DNA of 64,000 nucleotides from Subsaximicrobium wynnwilliamsii (GTDB lineage Bacteria; Bacteroidota; Bacteroidia; Flavobacteriales; Flavobacteriaceae). Made by a program: the position numbers and the translations under genes. The notes below the pieces were generated by a model. It saw nothing but the letters and a program-made list of their open reading frames with translations, made no database searches and was not told where the DNA came from. The DNA lies in assembly GCF_007997225.1 (NCBI RefSeq), contig NZ_VORM01000004.1:1-64000 (forward strand), given 5' to 3'. Position 1 is the first letter of the stretch, and every line of letters begins with the position of its first letter. Positions 30,564 to 39,114 of this stretch are shown here, one piece after another.

Positions 30564-30926
30564 ATGAAACCTTACACCATACAAAAGCAACCCTTTGCAG
30601 TGCCAACAACAGATGGCAAAGTGATAAACGAGCATTTCGGACTTGCCACAGACGGCAATAAAGAGATAAGCATTGCGCACATGAAGGCACCCGCCGGCTG
30701 GAGCGAACCTTTTCAAACGCCGCAATTTGATGAATACACCTTAATTCTCAAAGGTAAAAAACAGTTCATCATCGACCATGAGACCATTATTCTCAAAGCC
30801 GGACAATCCATTAAAATTGATAAAAACACCAAAGTTCAATATTCAAATCCGTTTACTGAAGTCTGTGAGTATATTTCTATTTGCACACCTGCTTTCTCGA
30901 TGGACTTGGTAAATCGCGAAGATTAG
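30564..30926 (+). CDS. Cupin domain protein
   Basis: 120 residues. Small single-cupin protein: PQFDEYTLILKGKKQFII then ETIILKAGQSIKIDKNTKVQY resemble cupin motifs 1 and 2, although the usual metal-binding histidines of motif 1 are only partly conserved (E and an H in IDHE). The metal site and substrate are therefore uncertain. Its stop codon is directly followed by the ATG of the next gene (TAGATG), so the two are coupled. Confidence 0.75.
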   Translation: MKPYTIQKQPFAVPTTDGKVINEHFGLATDGNKEISIAHMKAPAGWSEPFQTPQFDEYTLILKGKKQFIIDHETIILKAGQSIKIDKNTKVQYSNPFTEVCEYISICTPAFSMDLVNRED

Positions 30927-31754
30927 ATGCGTAGGTTCTTAGCAAAATCCATAGGGTTCTTTACTAATGTTTGGAGTTTCGTTTCAGCAGAAGCTGCAGG
31001 CAAAATAGCCTTGAAACTATTTTCCTCACCACGACGTGTCAAAATCAAGGAACTCCAAAAGGATTTTTTGGATACCGCCTTCATTGAAGATGTCGATTAT
31101 GAACACCTCAGCATCAAAACCTACCGTTGGTTGGGAAAAAAAGAAACTGTTATACTGGCTCATGGTTGGGAAAGTAATGCCTTCCGCTGGAAAAACCTCA
31201 TTATCAAACTAAGGACACTCGATTACAACATCATCGCTTTGGATGCGCCTGCCCATGGGTATTCTAGCGGAAACAAGTTCAACGCCATCCTTTATGCCGA
31301 GTGCATCAATGTTGTCGCGCAGCGCTTTGGAGCCCAAATTATTGTGGGTCATTCTGTAGGAGGTATGTCCACCGCTTATTTTTTGAGCAAATACAAGATG
31401 CCTTCGGTTAAAAAAATCGTACTCCTTGGCGCACCTTCTAATTTCGAAGGGGTTTTTGGGCGCTATGTTGAGATGATGGGCTACAATAAGCGGGTCGCTA
31501 AGGCCATAAACCAATTGATATTTGAACAATTCAGTTACATGCCAGAACATTTCAATGCTGCAAAATTCGCAGAAGGTGTCACTGCGGAAGGCTTAGTCAT
31601 TCACGACAAATTCGATAAAATCATCCCATATAGCGATGCCGAGGACTTCCAAAATTTCTATAAAACCTCGAAATTGATTACTACGGAAGGGCTTGGACAT
31701 GGTTTAAAAACCGATGAGGTTAATGCCCACATTTTAGAATTCATTACTCAATAG
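30927..31754 (+). CDS. Alpha/beta hydrolase
   Basis: 275 residues, soluble. Nucleophile elbow GHSVGG with the Ser at about residue 140, oxyanion HGWESNAFRW upstream, an acidic residue in HDKFDKIIPY, and the final His in GLGHGL. This is a complete Ser-Asp-His triad. The LDAPAHGYSSG segment is common in ester or lipase-like hydrolases. Substrate unknown. It begins at the base after the cupin stop codon. Confidence 0.85.
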   Translation: MRRFLAKSIGFFTNVWSFVSAEAAGKIALKLFSSPRRVKIKELQKDFLDTAFIEDVDYEHLSIKTYRWLGKKETVILAHGWESNAFRWKNLIIKLRTLDYNIIALDAPAHGYSSGNKFNAILYAECINVVAQRFGAQIIVGHSVGGMSTAYFLSKYKMPSVKKIVLLGAPSNFEGVFGRYVEMMGYNKRVAKAINQLIFEQFSYMPEHFNAAKFAEGVTAEGLVIHDKFDKIIPYSDAEDFQNFYKTSKLITTEGLGHGLKTDEVNAHILEFITQ

Positions 31755-31771
31755 TTTTGTACTTTTGAAAC

Positions 31772-32524
31772 ATGGACGAAAATTTGACACGAATCAATAA
31801 ATTCTTAAGTGAAGCTGGCTATTGCTCCCGCCGTGCTGCCGATAAACTCATTGAAGCTGGACGCGTAACCATCAATGGCGAAGTCCCAGAAATGGGCACT
31901 AAAATTGCGCCCAATGATAAAGTCCATGTGGATGGGGAGCTGATCAAAAACTCTAAAGAAGATTTTGTATATCTCGCCTTCAACAAACCTATTGGTATTG
32001 TGTGCACCACAGACACTCGCGTGGAAAAGGACAACATCATCGACTACATCAACTACCCCAAACGGATCTTCCCAATTGGTAGATTGGATAAACCCAGTGA
32101 AGGCCTTATTCTATTGACAGATGATGGCGATATAGTCAATAAAATCCTTCGCGCCAGCAACAATCACGAGAAGGAATACATTGTGACGGTTGATAAAACC
32201 ATTTCCCAAACTTTTGTACAGCGCATGGCTGGTGGCATCTATTTGGAAGATCTAGACAAAACCACCAAAAAGTGCGAGGTCAGAAGATTGGATTCTAATA
32301 GGTTTAGCATCATTTTAACCCAGGGTCTAAACCGTCAAATTCGTCGCATGTGTGAGTATTTAAATTATGAAGTACTGGCCTTGAAACGTACACGCATCAT
32401 GAACATCCCTTTAGACATGCCCACTGGGGAATACCGCGAGCTCAGCAAAACGGAATTTGAAACGCTTGAGGCGATGTTGGAGGATTCTACAAAAAAGCAC
32501 GAGGCAAAAAAAAAGTTGCCTTGA
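31772..32524 (+). CDS. rluF: 23S rRNA pseudouridine synthase, RluF-like
   Basis: 250 residues. S4 domain at the N-terminus (RINKFLSEAGYCSRRAADKLIEAGRV), then the RsuA/RluB-type pseudouridine synthase domain with catalytic D106 in GRLDKPSEGL and the closing QGLNRQIRRMCEYLNYEV. Closest to RluF (23S U2604) by the S4 region and the NRQIRRM motif, but RsuA or RluB would share much of this; gene name is a best match. Ends with a Lys-rich tail. Confidence 0.82.
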   Translation: MDENLTRINKFLSEAGYCSRRAADKLIEAGRVTINGEVPEMGTKIAPNDKVHVDGELIKNSKEDFVYLAFNKPIGIVCTTDTRVEKDNIIDYINYPKRIFPIGRLDKPSEGLILLTDDGDIVNKILRASNNHEKEYIVTVDKTISQTFVQRMAGGIYLEDLDKTTKKCEVRRLDSNRFSIILTQGLNRQIRRMCEYLNYEVLALKRTRIMNIPLDMPTGEYRELSKTEFETLEAMLEDSTKKHEAKKKLP

Positions 32525-32615
32525 ATTCTTGAGCTTTCGAATAATTTTAAACTTGATTTAGATGTATTCGGAAGTGAAATCACAAAAAATTTAACCTTAA
32601 ATCAACACTAATATC

Positions 32616-32801
32616 ATGATTAGAATACTCGCTCTAATACTTACCATTGGCGGCATGATTGCTCTTGTACTTGGCGTTTTGGGCATCTTTGGCAACAATT
32701 TAGTCGCTTTGAGTCCTTGGGCCTTGGCCATTTTGGGAGGTATCTTTTTTATCTCTGGCGTTTCCATGTTGAAATACCGAAAAGACGAACCAACAAAGTA
32801 A
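32616..32801 (+). CDS. Small two-helix membrane protein
   Basis: 61 residues, two strongly hydrophobic helices (about 3-28 and 33-52) joined by a Gly/Asn turn, and a charged tail. No known family. Its stop codon is 4 bp before the start of the next gene, and it sits inside a same-strand run, which supports it being real. Confidence 0.6.
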   Translation: MIRILALILTIGGMIALVLGVLGIFGNNLVALSPWALAILGGIFFISGVSMLKYRKDEPTK

Positions 32802-32805
32802 ATTT

Positions 32806-33231
32806 ATGAGTACAATAGTTTCTCCATTTCACATCGCCATTCCCGTACACAACCTCGAGGAATGCCGCGCATTTTACAAAAACAGTCTCAATTGCGAAGA
32901 AGGCAGAAGCAGTGACCATTGGGTCGATTTCAACCTATTCGGCCACCAATTGGTCATCCATTATAAGCCCAAAACTCAAGAAAAGTTACATGCCAATTTG
33001 GTCGACGGCAAAAATGTACCTGTCCCGCATTATGGTGTGGTATTGCCATGGGATGTTTTTGAAACATTCTCCATGCAACTTAAAGCTAACAATGTTGAAT
33101 TTGTAATTGAGCCGTACATTAGATTTGAAGGCCAAGTTGGTGAACAAGCCACCATGTTTTTTTTGGACCCTGCAGGCAATGCTTTAGAATTTAAAGCCTT
33201 CAAGGATATGAGTCAGTTGTTTGCTAAATGA
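32806..33231 (+). CDS. VOC/glyoxalase-fold protein
   Basis: 141 residues. VOC (vicinal oxygen chelate) fold: [21 protein letters not shown] at the start, then [11 protein letters not shown], and [17 protein letters not shown] at the end. H and E at the usual metal positions (HIAIPV, ALEFK) are present. Substrate unknown. Its last 19 bp overlap the stop region of the convergent minus-strand gene. Confidence 0.82.
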   Translation: MSTIVSPFHIAIPVHNLEECRAFYKNSLNCEEGRSSDHWVDFNLFGHQLVIHYKPKTQEKLHANLVDGKNVPVPHYGVVLPWDVFETFSMQLKANNVEFVIEPYIRFEGQVGEQATMFFLDPAGNALEFKAFKDMSQLFAK

Positions 33232-33947
33232 GTTTTCCTTTTTTTTACTTCAGAAAGCTTGAAAGGCAAATAGATGATTAGGAATAAGGGAAAAACAATG
33301 AGCTGCGTGACAATTAGATAATACGGCCAATCGCCAAAATAATCCAATAATGAGGCTGATTTGGGCTTTTCATTCAGATAAAAATAATTGGCATCCAAAA
33401 AGTAGTTGATGATCACCATTAAAATAACATAGCCTTGCAATGCAAAAAAGGATTTGAAAACGCTTGTGAATTTTGGCTTTAGCTTCAATACAAAAATGCT
33501 GTAGAGTATAATCGTAAGCAAACCTAAATGCACAATCCAATACCTAAAGTAATCGAAGCTAGGAAATCCTTCTGCAATATCTGGCGTGATAACTGCTTGC
33601 AAGGTGCCCGCAATAATCCAGAACACCAAAATCTCAAACATCCAATACTTTCTAAAATAAGTGTAAATTGGAATCAAAAGCGCTAATAGACTGCAAAGGT
33701 ACAAGGGCAAATCCTTACTTAGATCGTAGTAGGAAGTTAGCATTTTATGCAGATGGAACGCAATAACCGTTAAGGACACAGCCAATGCAATACCATGCAT
33801 GAGACGGCTTTGAGTTTTAATACTACTTCTTTTTCCGTGGAGGATCAATAGTAAAAACACCCCAACTGCCAAAAGAATTGGCAAAAGGTGCTCAAGGCTC
33901 AATAGTTGAACCCTGCCTAAGATGATGCTGCCTTGAATTATTATCAA
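33213..33947 (-). CDS. YwaF/TIGR02206-type integral membrane protein
   Basis: 244 residues with six or seven helices. Motifs of the family: [15 protein letters not shown] and [31 protein letters not shown]. Start TTG 33947, nine bases downstream of the folD stop, so co-transcription with folD is likely; the true start is uncertain. Its 3' end overlaps the convergent VOC gene by 19 bp. Function unknown. Confidence 0.75.
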   Translation of the reverse strand: MIIIQGSIILGRVQLLSLEHLLPILLAVGVFLLLILHGKRSSIKTQSRLMHGIALAVSLTVIAFHLHKMLTSYYDLSKDLPLYLCSLLALLIPIYTYFRKYWMFEILVFWIIAGTLQAVITPDIAEGFPSFDYFRYWIVHLGLLTIILYSIFVLKLKPKFTSVFKSFFALQGYVILMVIINYFLDANYFYLNEKPKSASLLDYFGDWPYYLIVTQLIVFPLFLIIYLPFKLSEVKKRKTHLANN

Positions 33948-33956
33948 AATCGCGAC

Positions 33957-34832
33957 CTAAAGGCGTTGCTCACGTGCCAAAAGCGTGTTTTTGAGCAGCA
34001 TGGCAATGGTCATAGGCCCTACACCTCCGGGAACAGGCGTTATGTAGCTGGCTTTTTTACTCACATTTTCAAAATCGACATCTCCCGTAATGCGATAGCC
34101 CTTTGATGTAGAATCGTCTGGGACACGGGTAATACCCACATCAATGATGACAACATCATCCTTGACCATTTCAGCCTTTAAAAAATTTGGCACTCCCAAT
34201 GCAGAGATAATAATATCGGCCTGAGAGGTGATTTGGGTGATGTTCTTGGTGTGGCTATGGGTTAGGGTCACTGTGGAGTTTCCGGGAAAACCTTTACGTC
34301 CCATCAAAATACTCATTGGCCTGCCTACAATATGGCTACGCCCAATTACAACGGTGTGTTTTCCTTTGGTTTCTACACCATAACGATCCAATAATTCTAA
34401 AATACCAAATGGTGTTGCAGGAATAAACGTAGTCATGTCCAAAGCCATTTTTCCGAAGTTTTCTGGGTGAAAACCATCAACATCCTTACTGGGATCGACA
34501 GCCATCAATACTTTTTGGGTATTGATCTGCTCTGGCAATGGCAGTTGAATGATGAAGCCGTCGATATCATCATTTTTGTTGAGCTCTTCAATTTTATCCA
34601 ATAATTCTATTTCACTGGTGGTATTGGACAAGCGCACCATGGTAGATTCAAAACCCACACGTTCACAAGCCCTCACTTTACTGCCCACATACGTCAAACT
34701 CGCCCCATCATTACCTACGATCACTGCCGCTAAATGTGGCACTTTTTCGCCCTTGGCAATCATCTTGTCCACTTGGGCCTTGATTTCATCTTTAATGTCG
34801 TTGCTTACTTTTTTTCCGTCTAGTATAGTCAT
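33957..34832 (-). CDS. folD: Methylenetetrahydrofolate dehydrogenase/cyclohydrolase
   Basis: 291 residues. Bifunctional enzyme that interconverts methylene-, methenyl- and formyl-tetrahydrofolate. Y48 and K52 (TYVGSKVRAC) form the catalytic site, with QLPLPEQI and DVDGFHPENFG downstream. The NADP site is VVIGRSHIVGRP, and TPVPGGVGPMTIAML closes the domain. All expected residues are present. Confidence 0.96.
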   Translation of the reverse strand: MTILDGKKVSNDIKDEIKAQVDKMIAKGEKVPHLAAVIVGNDGASLTYVGSKVRACERVGFESTMVRLSNTTSEIELLDKIEELNKNDDIDGFIIQLPLPEQINTQKVLMAVDPSKDVDGFHPENFGKMALDMTTFIPATPFGILELLDRYGVETKGKHTVVIGRSHIVGRPMSILMGRKGFPGNSTVTLTHSHTKNITQITSQADIIISALGVPNFLKAEMVKDDVVIIDVGITRVPDDSTSKGYRITGDVDFENVSKKASYITPVPGGVGPMTIAMLLKNTLLAREQRL

Positions 34833-34839
34833 TTTTTTT

Positions 34840-34889
34840 AGTCTTCAGTTTGCAGTTAAAAATTAGTCTTCAGTCGCAGTCGCAGTTTC
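34840..34889. repeat. AGTCTTCAGT / CAGTCGCAGT tract upstream of folD
   Basis: Short reiterations of TTAGTCTTCAGT and CAGTCGCAGTCGCAGT. Read on the minus strand this is the GACTGAAGACTG word family of the other tracts. Confidence 0.7.
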
Positions 34890-34935
34890 AGGGCTTACTC
34901 TTGCGTGTTTTTGTTTTCAGTTGTAGTTTTCAATT

Positions 34936-35306
34936 TTACTCTAACTTCACTCCAAATTTTTCTGGGTTGTTAATCCTATAATTGATAAGCTTCCCGATTT
35001 CAACACAGTCATTTGTTAACTTGATATGGGTTTCTTCAGATAAGTAGTTACAGGCAAATGCGAAATCCAACCAAGCACTCGCTTCAGAATTCTCGCCATC
35101 GCTATCGGTCATTTTACTAGTAAAATGCCTTGGATACTGTCGTTTTCTATAAGCCTAAGCCCTATTAGCATTGACTGCTCGAGAGCTTCTCCTTATTTGG
35201 TCTTTAAGCGAATACGTTTCTTCCTTTGGAAAAGATTTAGAAAACTCAAAAATTTCATGGCAAAATCAAATGCTTTTTGATATGCCAACAAGTTTTTGAA
35301 ATCCAT
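34936..35306 (-). pseudogene. Four-helix-bundle (23S rRNA-intervening-sequence type) protein, decayed
   Basis: The minus strand starts MDFKNLLAYQKAF at 35306, loses frame near 35256, then continues in another frame: EFSKSFPKEETYSL, DQIRRSSRAVNAN, a TAG where Glu is expected, AYRKRQYPRHF, then DSDGENSEASAWLDFA to a TAA at 34936. That is the whole S23/IVS four-helix protein with one frameshift and one nonsense codon. It is not inside an rRNA gene. Confidence 0.75.
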
Positions 35307-35375
35307 ATTTCTAAATTTTTTTATTTTTCAAATAAAAATAATCAAACTAAAGTCAATCCATTAACCAACCGCAGA

Positions 35376-35422
35376 TACTGAGACTGAAAACTGAGACTGG
35401 GACTGAGACTGAAAACTAAACC
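35376..35422. repeat. GACTGAAAACTGAGACTGG tract abutting ffh stop
   Basis: ACTGAGACTGAAAACTGAGACTGGG... runs directly up to the TAA of ffh at 35423-35425. The last 15 bases match the queE-flanking tract. Confidence 0.85.
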
Positions 35423-36754
35423 TTAACGCATCCCTCCTTTCATCGCCTGCATCATCGCTTTGCCTTTTCCGCCTTGCATCATCTTCATCATCTTGCTCAT
35501 TTGATTGAACTGTTTGAGCAATTGGTTCACTTCCTGCACCGAAGTGCCTGAACCCTTCCCTATCCGCTTTTTCCGACTTGCATTAATAACCGTGGGATTG
35601 CTTCGTTCTTCTGGAGTCATGGAATGGATGATCGCTTCAATTCCCATAAAGGCATCGTCATCGATATCCACATCCTTCATCATTTTGCCAGCGCCAGGAA
35701 TCATCCCGATCAAATCCTTCATGTTCCCCATTTTCTTGATCTGCTGGATCTGCTTCAGAAAATCATCAAAACCAAATTGGTTCTTGGCAATTTTCTTCTG
35801 AATTTTTCGCGCTTCCACTTCATCATACTGCTCTTGTGCGCGTTCCACCAGGGATACGACATCACCCATGCCCAAAATACGATCGGCCATACGTGAGGGA
35901 TAGAAGACATCAATCGCCTCCATCTTCTCACCGGTACCAATGAATTTGATGGGTTTATTTACAACTGATTTTATCGAAATCGCCGCTCCACCGCGGGTAT
36001 CACCATCCAATTTGGTAAGGATGACCCCGTCAAAATTCAATATATCATTAAAGGACTTGGCCGTATTTACGGCATCTTGACCCGTCATGGCATCCACTAC
36101 AAACAAGGTTTCTTGAGGTTGAATGGCTTTATGGATGTTCGAAATTTCGGCCATCATCGCCTCATCAACCGCCAAACGACCTGCGGTATCAATAATAACC
36201 ACATTCAACCCCTTGGCTTTGGCATGCGCAATACCTGCTTTGGCGATCGCCACAGGATCGGTATTGCCTTTATCGCTATAGACCTCAACGCCAATTTGAC
36301 CACCTACCACATGCAATTGATCTACCGCAGCTGGGCGATACACATCACAGGCCACCAAAAGCGGTCGTTTTGTTTTTTTGGTTTTGAGGTAATTGGCCAA
36401 TTTTCCAGAAAACGTTGTTTTACCAGAACCTTGGAGACCAGACATCAAAATCACGGTAGGATCACCAGAAAGATTGATGCCTTCCGCATCGCCACCCATC
36501 AATTGAGTAAGCTCATCCTTGACCAACTTTACCATCAATTGTCCCGGTTGCAAGCTGGTCAATACATTTTGACCCATTGCTTTTTCCTTGACCGTGTTGG
36601 TAAATTCTTTGGCGATTTTAAAGTTGACATCGGCATCTAACAGCGCACGTCGTACTTCCTTGAGTGTTTCTGCCACGTTGACTTCGGAAATGCTTCCGTG
36701 TCCTTTTAATACGTGTAACGCTTTATCTAACTTTTCGCTTAAACTATTGAACAT
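35423..36754 (-). CDS. ffh: Signal recognition particle protein Ffh
   Basis: 443 residues. GTPase that binds signal sequences and, with FtsY, targets ribosomes to the membrane. N domain (about 1-85); G domain with GLQGSGKTTFSGKL, DTAGRLAVDE and TKLDGDTRGGAA; Met-rich M domain (about 300-443) with RIGKGSGTSVQEVNQLLKQF and a long Met/Lys/Gly tail. All GTPase motifs intact. The opposite strand shows no gene. Confidence 0.97.
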   Translation of the reverse strand: MFNSLSEKLDKALHVLKGHGSISEVNVAETLKEVRRALLDADVNFKIAKEFTNTVKEKAMGQNVLTSLQPGQLMVKLVKDELTQLMGGDAEGINLSGDPTVILMSGLQGSGKTTFSGKLANYLKTKKTKRPLLVACDVYRPAAVDQLHVVGGQIGVEVYSDKGNTDPVAIAKAGIAHAKAKGLNVVIIDTAGRLAVDEAMMAEISNIHKAIQPQETLFVVDAMTGQDAVNTAKSFNDILNFDGVILTKLDGDTRGGAAISIKSVVNKPIKFIGTGEKMEAIDVFYPSRMADRILGMGDVVSLVERAQEQYDEVEARKIQKKIAKNQFGFDDFLKQIQQIKKMGNMKDLIGMIPGAGKMMKDVDIDDDAFMGIEAIIHSMTPEERSNPTVINASRKKRIGKGSGTSVQEVNQLLKQFNQMSKMMKMMQGGKGKAMMQAMKGGMR

Positions 36755-36775
36755 ATCCTTTGGATTTTAAAGACG

Positions 36776-36783
36776 CAAAATTA
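36776..36783 (-). promoter_or_regulatory. -7 box of ffh promoter
   Basis: TAATTTTG on the minus strand, matching TAnnTTTG, 22 bp from the ATG at 36754. No perfect -33 element. Confidence 0.4.
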
Positions 36784-37228
36784 ACGATTTGAAAGCTGTT
36801 TTTAAAGATTAAGCGGAATAAATTCATTTTAAAAGCACTGCTACTCGGAAAGACATGAGACCCTGCCTGCCGGCAGGCAGGCAGGCGCTTCGCTACTAGA
36901 CGTAAGAGCCAAGACTCAATTGTGACTAAATTACAAATTAAGCGGACTATACTAAAACTGCTGAAAAAGATGCGTGATTATGATCTTAAATTCTGGATTT
37001 ATAGAACGCTTGAAGGTTTTCGGATTAATCGTTCCTTTTTTTATCACGCTTATAATACCAAAATGGGATGCTGCTGAGATTTACAGGATCTGTTTTCTTT
37101 TCAATTTTTTTAAATCATTGCTTTTACTTTTCGCGCTGTTCTTTTTATGTTCTACTTCTTTCAGACGAACAAACGCAGCAGATGTTTACATTCCGCTAAA
37201 CGGCAAAAGTCGGTACTCACTCGTATAG

Positions 37229-37268
37229 GTCTCAACTCTCATAGCTCATAGCTCAAGGCTCAAGGCTA
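37229..37268. repeat. AGCTCATAGCTCAAGG heptamer tract
   Basis: CTCATAG CTCATAG CTCAAGG CTCAAGG CT: period seven, near the 3' end of the serine hydrolase gene. Confidence 0.75.
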
Positions 37269-37275
37269 ATCAACT

Positions 37276-38931
37276 TTACTCCAATTTCTTACCAAGCATA
37301 TTGTTTCCACCCTGCTTTAAGGTCAGGCTTTCGACAGTTCCATCTGCTGTTCTGTTGAAAACAATTTCCGCAGGCACTACTTTAAGGAAGAATTCATCTT
37401 TTGCACTGGCGAAAACCTCAAATTGCTGCTGCCCGGTTGCGGTTGCAAAAACCTTATCGTCCTTAACTTCAATAACGATGTGGAATGTGGGCTGTAACTC
37501 ATATTTACCTGGGTATTGCTTGAGCGTCTCTGTTGGTAATGTTATGGATTCTTTTTCAGAAGGCAGCGCTTTATCAATGCCTTTACCTATTTCTGTGTTT
37601 CCGTTGGCGGTGAATTTTACCATTCGGTTTCCGTCTTCCGTATAAAACTCATAGGTAGTTGCGCCACCGTCAAAGATGAAATTGACCTCTGTCATTGGGT
37701 AGATTTCCATCGTTCTACTGCCTTCGCGCAAACTGTAGAGCTGTCCTTCTTTGAGGGAGACGTGCCTGATCACATCATTGTTAAAAGCATAAGCCCCTAC
37801 CCATTTTTGCAATTGGGCTTCGGTCAATGTGATGGCGTCTTCCTTCTTCGGAAAGGGTTTGCCTATCGCCATGGCAGCAATGTTGGCGGTAATGCCACCT
37901 ACACTTCCGCAGTCGCAATTACTCAAGCCAATCACATAAACATTTTCTTCTGGCAGAAAGATCCCGTTGGAAGAATAGCCAAAAATACCACCCGAATGTT
38001 CAACCGTCTTTGAGCCATTGATGTCGCCCTTTTGCCATCCATAACCATAGGGAATCGCGTCGCCAGCATTCAGTTCACTGCCATTGATGGCCTTATCAAG
38101 GGAGCTTCTCTCAATCAAAGTATTGGCGCTGATGGCGTTTTGCCATTTCAATAAATCGGCTGTGGTACTCATAATGGACCCCGCTGCATAAGGCAAGGTC
38201 AGACTCAAATAATCGGAATTGCGATAGCCAGTCTCTGTTTCAGAATAGCCACTCGCGCGATTTTGAATGAGCTGGGTCATGCTGCCATAATACGAGTTTT
38301 CCATACCCACTTTATCGAAAATATTGGCCTGTATGAAATCGGAATAGCTCATGCCGGACACCACTTCAATGATATGGCCAAGCAGAATATATCCTGAATT
38401 ATTATAATTGTATTGCGTGCCTGGATCAAATTCAGAAGGCTCATTTTTAAAGACATCTATCAATTCAACCGGCGTCATGTCGGTTCTCGCAGAACTCATG
38501 AAACTGGGCATGTTGGTATAACTTTTTATACCTGAAGTATGGTTCAATAAGTTGTGGATCCTAATTGTTTTGCCTTGGGTTGGATACTCTGGAATGTATT
38601 TCACGATATCATCGCTCACCTTGAGTTTGCCCTGCTCCTCCAGCATCAAGATGGCGACCGCAGTAAACTGTTTGGTAATAGAACCGATTTCGAAGACATT
38701 ATTGGGTTGTGCCTTGACATCCAATTCCAAATTGGCCATCCCAAAGGCATTCTCGTAAATTATTTTTCCGTTTTTGGCGACTAGAATGGAAACGCCAGGT
38801 GTGTCAGCATTATATTCGGAAGCCACATAGCTATTGATTTGTTGCTCCAAATCCTGAGCGTTGGTAAAGCTTGCTGAAAGTATAAACCCTAAGATTAAGC
38901 TTAATTTTAAAATGTGTGCGACGTGTTTCAT
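37276..38931 (-). CDS. Secreted serine hydrolase, class C beta-lactamase-like
   Basis: 551 residues with a signal peptide (cleavage after FTNAQ, about 26). Beta-lactamase/transpeptidase fold: SxxK at S84-ITK-K87, the second motif YNN at 176-178 (QYNYNNSGY), and HSGG near 330 replacing KTG. After about 380 follows a beta-rich C-terminal region as in many Bacteroidota esterase/peptidase-type members. More likely a D-aminopeptidase or esterase than a drug-degrading enzyme. Exported to periplasm. Terminator not clear. Confidence 0.85.
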   Translation of the reverse strand: MKHVAHILKLSLILGFILSASFTNAQDLEQQINSYVASEYNADTPGVSILVAKNGKIIYENAFGMANLELDVKAQPNNVFEIGSITKQFTAVAILMLEEQGKLKVSDDIVKYIPEYPTQGKTIRIHNLLNHTSGIKSYTNMPSFMSSARTDMTPVELIDVFKNEPSEFDPGTQYNYNNSGYILLGHIIEVVSGMSYSDFIQANIFDKVGMENSYYGSMTQLIQNRASGYSETETGYRNSDYLSLTLPYAAGSIMSTTADLLKWQNAISANTLIERSSLDKAINGSELNAGDAIPYGYGWQKGDINGSKTVEHSGGIFGYSSNGIFLPEENVYVIGLSNCDCGSVGGITANIAAMAIGKPFPKKEDAITLTEAQLQKWVGAYAFNNDVIRHVSLKEGQLYSLREGSRTMEIYPMTEVNFIFDGGATTYEFYTEDGNRMVKFTANGNTEIGKGIDKALPSEKESITLPTETLKQYPGKYELQPTFHIVIEVKDDKVFATATGQQQFEVFASAKDEFFLKVVPAEIVFNRTADGTVESLTLKQGGNNMLGKKLE

Positions 38932-39114
38932 GAGATAAATTGTTTTGATTGCTATGAATGATTTATAAATAGGACGACAGGACTGGAGGATTGGTTACAA
39001 CGGAAGAAATTCCAATGAAAAAATTCCAAATACCAATATCCAAACCTGTTGACTGCGTAAAGATCAAGTTCTCAAAAATCAATAAGCTAGGGGCAAGCCT
39101 CTGGGATTAAAACC

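Larger units (their letters stand above)
36755..37275. other. Interval between ffh and serine hydrolase
   Basis: 521 bp. A perfect palindrome, CCTGCCTGCCGGCAGGCAGG, with one further CAGG unit, lies at about 36862-36886. An 84-codon plus-strand frame at 36974-37228 is not convincing. A CTCAAGG/CTCATAG heptamer tract is at 37229-37268, about 8 bp from the serine hydrolase stop. Confidence 0.5.

Noticed and set aside
36974-37228. 84-codon plus-strand frame with hydrophobic part
   Set aside because: No promoter, no recognisable homologue or domain; composition like surrounding non-coding DNA.
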